Below, one piece after another: positions 59,678 through 64,000 of a DNA stretch of 64,000 bases (the first letter of the stretch is position 1; each line of letters opens with the position of its first letter). This DNA is from Ehretia macrophylla (taxonomy: Eukaryota; Streptophyta; Magnoliopsida; Boraginales; Ehretiaceae). The notes under the pieces were generated by a model. It did not search any database. It had not been told where the DNA came from and saw only the letters and a program-made list of their open reading frames with translations. A program made the translations under genes and the position numbers. The DNA lies in contig CM075775.1 of NCBI GenBank assembly GCA_037974665.1, positions 66,262,311 through 66,326,310 of the forward strand. The letters are read 5' to 3'.

Positions 59678-59796
59678 CGATGCGATCATACTAGCACTAA
59701 TGCACTGAATCTTGTCAGAACTCTAAAGTTAAGCGTGCTTGGACAAGAGTAGTACTAGGATAGGTGACCCCCTAGGAAGTCCTCTTGTTGCACTCC
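59678..59796 (+). rRNA. 5S rRNA gene copy 19, strongly diverged
   Basis: Full-length 5S match with about fifteen differences, including GAATCTTGTCAG, TCTAAAGTTAAG and GGATAGGTGA. Likely a pseudogene. Confidence 0.85.
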
Positions 59797-60359
59797 CCTT
59801 CTTCTTTTTTTTTTTGCCCCGTTTAGCCTTGCCAAGATGCTTTATCCATCAAATTTATATTCTCGAGTCCCACGGCATCTTGGGCAAGACAACTGCGCTT
59901 CGCATAGAGGTAGGACCCGCAAATCGAGGACGTGGGGCCTGTGAGCAAGTCTCTGTCGAACAGGTGCCCATAACTTTTGATCCGTAAGGAGTTATGCGGC
60001 ACACATCATACTGTTGGAAAGCTCTCCGGGAGCTCTGAGACAGGGGCAGCAAACTTACTCGTCTGCGCTAGTTTTCGGGACCCAAAGTCGAATATTTTCT
60101 TCAATTTTGGGGGACTTTTCTTCTTTTTGTACTATTTTTTAGGCCCGAGTCATTCGTCGTGAGCCGCAAAAAGGACGAGAACCCAACTCATGGAACATTA
60201 GAGGGCTCTACAACGCGTCGATATCACGTCTTGCGGTGATGCTGTATTGTTGAAGCAGATAGGCTATCGATAAGCCCAATGGGACTTTTGAATGGTTCGT
60301 CTATCTTGGCTGGGACTGTGAACCATCAACACATAAGGGCTTTGCACCATCAACATGAC

Positions 60360-60478
60360 GGGTGCGATCATACCAGCACTAATGCGCCGAATCCCATCAG
60401 AACTCCAAAGTTAAGCATGCTTGGGCGAGAGTAGTGCTAGGATAGGTGATGCCCTGGGAAGTCCTCGTGTTGCACCCC
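60360..60478 (+). rRNA. 5S rRNA gene copy 20, moderately diverged
   Basis: Full-length 5S match with about eight differences. The first 26 bases and the last 27 match the consensus; changes sit in the middle (GCGCCGAATCCC, GTTAAGCATG, GGATAGGTGATGCC), which is the internal promoter. Confidence 0.88.
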
Positions 60479-61039
60479 CCATTTTCTTTTTTTTTTGCCC
60501 CATTTATCCTTTCCAAGATGCTTTATCCATCACATTTATATTCGCAAGCACCACGGCATCTTGGGCAGGACAACTTCGCTTCACGTAGAGGCTGGGCCAG
60601 TAAACCGAGGACGTGGGGCCTGTGACTAGGTCTCTGTCGCTCTAGTGCCCATAACTTTTGATACGTAAGGAGTTATGCGACGCAATGCATACCGTTTGGA
60701 AGCTTTCCAAGAGCTCTACGACGGGGGCAACAAGCCTGCTTAGCTATACCTATTTTCTATACAGAAAATCGAATGTTTTCATCAATTTTGAGCCACTTTT
60801 CTTCTTTTTGTGCTATTTTTTAGGCCCGGGTCGTTTGTTGTGAACCATGAAAAGGATGAGAACCCATCTCGCGGAACATTGGAGGGTTTCATAACGCGTC
60901 GATATCACGTCTTGCTATGATGCTGCGTTGTTGATGCAGATAGGCTGTCGATAAACCCAATGGGCTTTTTGAATGGTTCGCCTCTCTTGGCTAGGACTGT
61001 GAACCATCAATACATAAGGGCTTTGCACCTCAACATAAC

Positions 61040-61158
61040 GGATGCAATCATACCATAACTAATACACCAGATCCCATCAGAACTCCAATGTTAAGCATGC
61101 TTGGGCGACAGTAGTAGAAGGATGGGTGATCCCATGGGAAGTCGTCTTGTTGCACCCC
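61040..61158 (+). rRNA. 5S rRNA gene copy 21, strongly diverged
   Basis: Full-length 5S match with about fifteen differences, among them TACCATAACTAATAC and AATGTTAAGCATG in the A-box region. Likely a pseudogene. Confidence 0.85.
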
Positions 61159-61717
61159 ACTTTCCTTTTTTTTTTTTGCCCCGTTTAGCCATGCCAAGAT
61201 GCCTTATCCATCACAATTATATTCTCGAGTCCCACGGAATCTTGGCCATGACAACTTCGCTTCGTGTAGAGGCTGGGCTCGCAAATCGATGACATAGGGC
61301 CTATGACCAGGTCTCCATTAGTCCGGTGCCCATAACTTTTTATTTGTAAGGAGTTATGTGGCGCAAAGTATACCGTTGGAAAGCTCTTCGGGAGCTCTAC
61401 GACGAGGGTAGCAAGCCTGCTTGGCTGTGCCTATTTTCGGTACCCAAAATCGAATGTGTTCATCAGTTTTGAGCCATTTTTTACCTTTTGCGTGGTTTTA
61501 TAGGCCCGGGTAGTTCGTGAGCCGTGAAAAGGAAGAGAACCCAACTCGCAGAACATTGGAGGGCTCTACAATGCGTCGATATCACATCTTGTTGTGATGC
61601 TGCATTTTTGAAGTAGATGGGATGTCGATAAGCCCAATGGGCCTTTTGAATGGTTCGTCTCTCTTGGTTGGGACTGTGAACCGTCAACACATAAGGGCTT
61701 TGCACTATCAATATGAC

Positions 61718-61837
61718 GGGTGAGATCATACCAGCACTAATTCACTGGATCCCATCAGAACTCCGAAGTTAAGCGTGCTTGGGCGAAAGTAGTACTAGGA
61801 TGGGTAACCCCCCTGGAAAGTCCTTTTGTTCCACCCC
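61718..61837 (+). rRNA. 5S rRNA gene copy 22, diverged, one base longer (variant class with 9 and 18)
   Basis: 120-bp 5S match with an extra C in the C-run before CTGG and about nine substitutions. It shares TAATTCAC, GGGCGAAAGTAG and GGGTAACC with copies 9 and 18. The A-box core is intact. Confidence 0.87.
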
Positions 61838-62398
61838 TCCCCCCCTTTTTTTTTGCCCCGTTTAGCCTTGCCAAGATGCTTTATCCATCACATTTATATG
61901 CTCGAGTCCCACGGTATCTTGGGCAAGACAACTTCGCTTCGCGTAGAGGCTGGTCCCACAAACCGAGGACGTGGGGCTTGTGACCAGGTATCCACTGCTC
62001 CGGTGCCCATAACTTTTGATCCTTAAGGCATTATGCAGCGCACAGCATACTTTTGGAAAGCTCTCCGGGAGCTCTACGATGGGGACAACAAGCTTGCTCG
62101 GCTGTGCCTATTTTTGGTACCAAAAATCAAACATTTTTATCAGTTTCAGGCCACTTTTCTACTTTTTACGTTGTTTTTTATGCCCGAGTCGTTTGTCATG
62201 AGCCACGAAAAGGATGAGAACCCAACTCGCGAAACATTTCTGAGCTCTACAACACGTTGATATAACGCCTTGCGGTGATGCTGCGTTGTTGAATCAGATG
62301 GGCTGTCGATAAGCCCAATGGGCCTTCTGAATGTTTCGTGTCTCTTGGCTGAGACTGTGAGACGTCAACACATAAGGTCTTTGCACCATCAACATGAT

Positions 62399-62492
62399 GG
62401 GTGTGATCATACCATCAATAATGCATCGGATCCCATCAGAACTCCGAAGTTAAGTGTGTTTGGGCAAGAGTAGTACTAGGATGTGTGCCCCC
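62399..62492 (+). pseudogene. 5S rRNA gene copy 23, 3'-truncated
   Basis: The first ~85 bases match 5S (with several substitutions). The last part, from the C-box to GTTGCA, is missing: GGATGTGTG runs directly into CCCCCC and the T-rich tail. About 27 bp were lost, apparently between two C-runs. Confidence 0.88.
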
Positions 62493-63051
62493 CTTTTCAT
62501 TTTTTTTTGCCCCGTTTAGCCTTGCCAAGATAGTTTATCCATCACATTCATATTCTTGAGTCCCATGGCATCCTGGGTAGGACAACTTCGCATCACGTAG
62601 AGGCTGGGCCTGCAAACCGAGGACGTGGGACCTGTGACCAGGTCTCCGTTGCTCCGATGCCCATAACATTTGATCTGTAGGGAGTTATGCGGTGTACAAC
62701 ATACCGATGGAAAGCTCTCTGGGAGATCTACGACAGGGCCCAAAAGCCTGCTCAGCTGCGCCTATTTTTGGTACCCAAAATCGAATGTTTTCATCAGTTT
62801 AGGGTAACTTTCTTATTTTTTCGCAATTTTTTAGGCCTGGGTCATTCATCGTGACCCGCGAAAAGGACGAGAACCTAACTTGTGGAACATTGGAGGGCAC
62901 TACAACGTGTCGATATCACGTTTTGCTGTGATGCTGCGTTGTTGAAGTAGATGGGTTGTCGGTAAGCCTATTGGGCCTTTTGAATGGGCCATCTCTCTTG
63001 GCTGGGACAGTCAACCGTCAACACATATGGGCTTTGCACCATCAACATGAC

Positions 63052-63170
63052 GGGTACGATCATACCCGCACTAATGTACCGGATCCCATTAAAACTCCGA
63101 AGTTAAGCGTGTTTGGGAGAGAGTAGTACTAGGATGGGTGACCCCTTGGGAAGTCCTCGTGTTGCACCCC
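63052..63170 (+). rRNA. 5S rRNA gene copy 24, moderately diverged
   Basis: Full-length 5S match with about eight differences, most in the first 45 bases. After GAAGTTAAGCGTG there are only a few changes (GTTTGGGAGAG, CCCCTTGGG). The 3' end is consensus. Confidence 0.89.
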
Positions 63171-63683
63171 CTTTTCCTTTTATTTTTTGCACCGTTTAGC
63201 CTTGCCAAGATGCTTTATCCATCACATTTATATTCTCGAGTCCCATGGAATCTTGGGCAAGACAACTTCGCTTCGCATAGAGGCTGGGCCTGCAAACCGA
63301 AGACTTGGGGACTGTGACCAGGTCTCCGTCGCTCTAGAGCCCATAACTTTTGATCCGTAAGGAGTTATGCGGCGCACAGCATACCATTGGAAAGCTCTCC
63401 CGGAGCTCTACAACGGGAGCAATAAGCCTGCTCAGCTGCGCCTATTTTTGGTTCCCAAAATTGAATATTTTCATTAGTTTCGGGCTACTTTTTTTATTTT
63501 TGCGCTGTTTTTTAGGCCCGGGTCTTTCGTCGGGAGCCACAAAAAGGACGAGAACCCAACTCACGGAACATTAAAGGGCTATACAACACATCGATAAGCC
63601 CAATGGGCCTTTTGAACGGTTCGTCTCTCTTGGCTGGGACAGTGAAACGTCAACACATAAGGGCTTTGCACCATCAACATGAC

Positions 63684-63801
63684 CGGTGCGATCATACCAG
63701 CACTAATACACCGGATCCTATCAGAACTCCGAAGTTAAGCGTGCTTGGATGAGAGTAGTACTAGGATGGGTGACCCCTAGGGAAATGCTTGTGTTGACCC
63801 T
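63684..63801 (+). rRNA. 5S rRNA gene copy 25, diverged, one base short
   Basis: 118-bp 5S match with one base missing near the 3' end (GTGTTGACCCT) and about ten substitutions, many in the last 30 bases. The A-box start AAGTTAAGCGTGCTTGG is intact. Confidence 0.86.
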
Positions 63802-64000
63802 CCCTTTTCAATTTTTTTTTGCCCCCTTTAGCCTTGCCAAGATGCTTTATCCATCCAATTTATATTCTCGAGCCCCATGGCATCTTGGCCAACACAACTT
63901 CACTTCGCGTAGAGGCAGGGCCCGCAAACCAAGGACGTGGGGCTTGTGACCAGGTCTTTGTCGAACAGGTGCCTATAACTTTTGATCTGTAAGAAGTTAT

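Larger units (their letters stand above)
58000..64000 (+). repeat. 5S rDNA tandem array, segment 5
   Basis: Nine genes, starts 58315, 58981, 59678, 60360, 61040, 61718, 62399, 63052 and 63684 (spacings 666, 697, 682, 680, 678, 681, 653, 632). The uneven spacings reflect small spacer deletions and one truncated gene. Every spacer has the post-gene T-rich tract, CATAACT...AGTTATG inverted repeat (for example 60650-60677), the GCCCAATGGGC palindrome (for example 61632-61642, about 80 bp before the gene) and TATA-like CATAAGGG. No protein gene. The array runs off the window edge. Confidence 0.95.

Overview
This window is repeat DNA from a plant nuclear genome. It is a head-to-tail 5S ribosomal RNA gene array (period about 680 bp) that has been split open by LTR retrotransposons. 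The plant assignment rests on the 5S gene sequence, the initiator-tRNA-Met type primer binding sites (TGGTATCAGAGC), and Ty3/gypsy chromovirus polyproteins of the Tekay (Del) type. I cannot name the species. I found no ordinary single-copy host gene; nearly all open frames outside gag and pol are chance frames in 5S spacers or LTRs.

Layout: 5S array 1-3077 (five copies, one almost deleted). Element E1, 3078-8213, is a pol-less LTR element with two 2238-bp LTRs. 5S array 8214-10853 (four copies). Element E2, 10854-26411, is a degenerate Ty3/gypsy element with gag and pol, and carries a related solo LTR (E2n, 15961-19515) in its protease region. 5S array 26412-28462 (three copies). Element E3, 28463-32350, is a reverse-oriented solo LTR. 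5S array 32351-35180 (four copies). Element E4, 35181-57999, is a pol-less LTR-internal-LTR-internal-LTR compound whose second internal region holds element E5, 44163-53689, a young Tekay-type element with a 1128-residue pol frame. 5S array 58000-64000 (nine copies, one truncated).

Retroelements make up 47.4 kb and 5S repeats 16.6 kb. All 25 5S copies lie on the + strand. Removing each element plus one target-site duplication restores a 5S spacing of 671-681 bp at all four breakpoints, so the insertions went into one continuous array without further loss. None of the 5S copies is clean: the best differ at about seven positions from the plant consensus as I recall it. The stretch therefore looks like a decaying part or edge of a 5S locus.

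The most unusual signal is inside the LTRs. Families whose LTRs otherwise look unrelated share an ordered block of short hairpins: a CTACTTT-loop hairpin, CTCTCGCTTGGG modules, a TCCGGA-loop hairpin and a TGAG/CTCA hairpin. The stems change sequence between families but stay paired. The block lies between a conserved donor-like CTAAG|GTGAGG and an acceptor-like polypyrimidine-CAG, followed by a short acidic frame. This suggests a selected, structured and possibly spliced leader RNA. All counts were made by eye.
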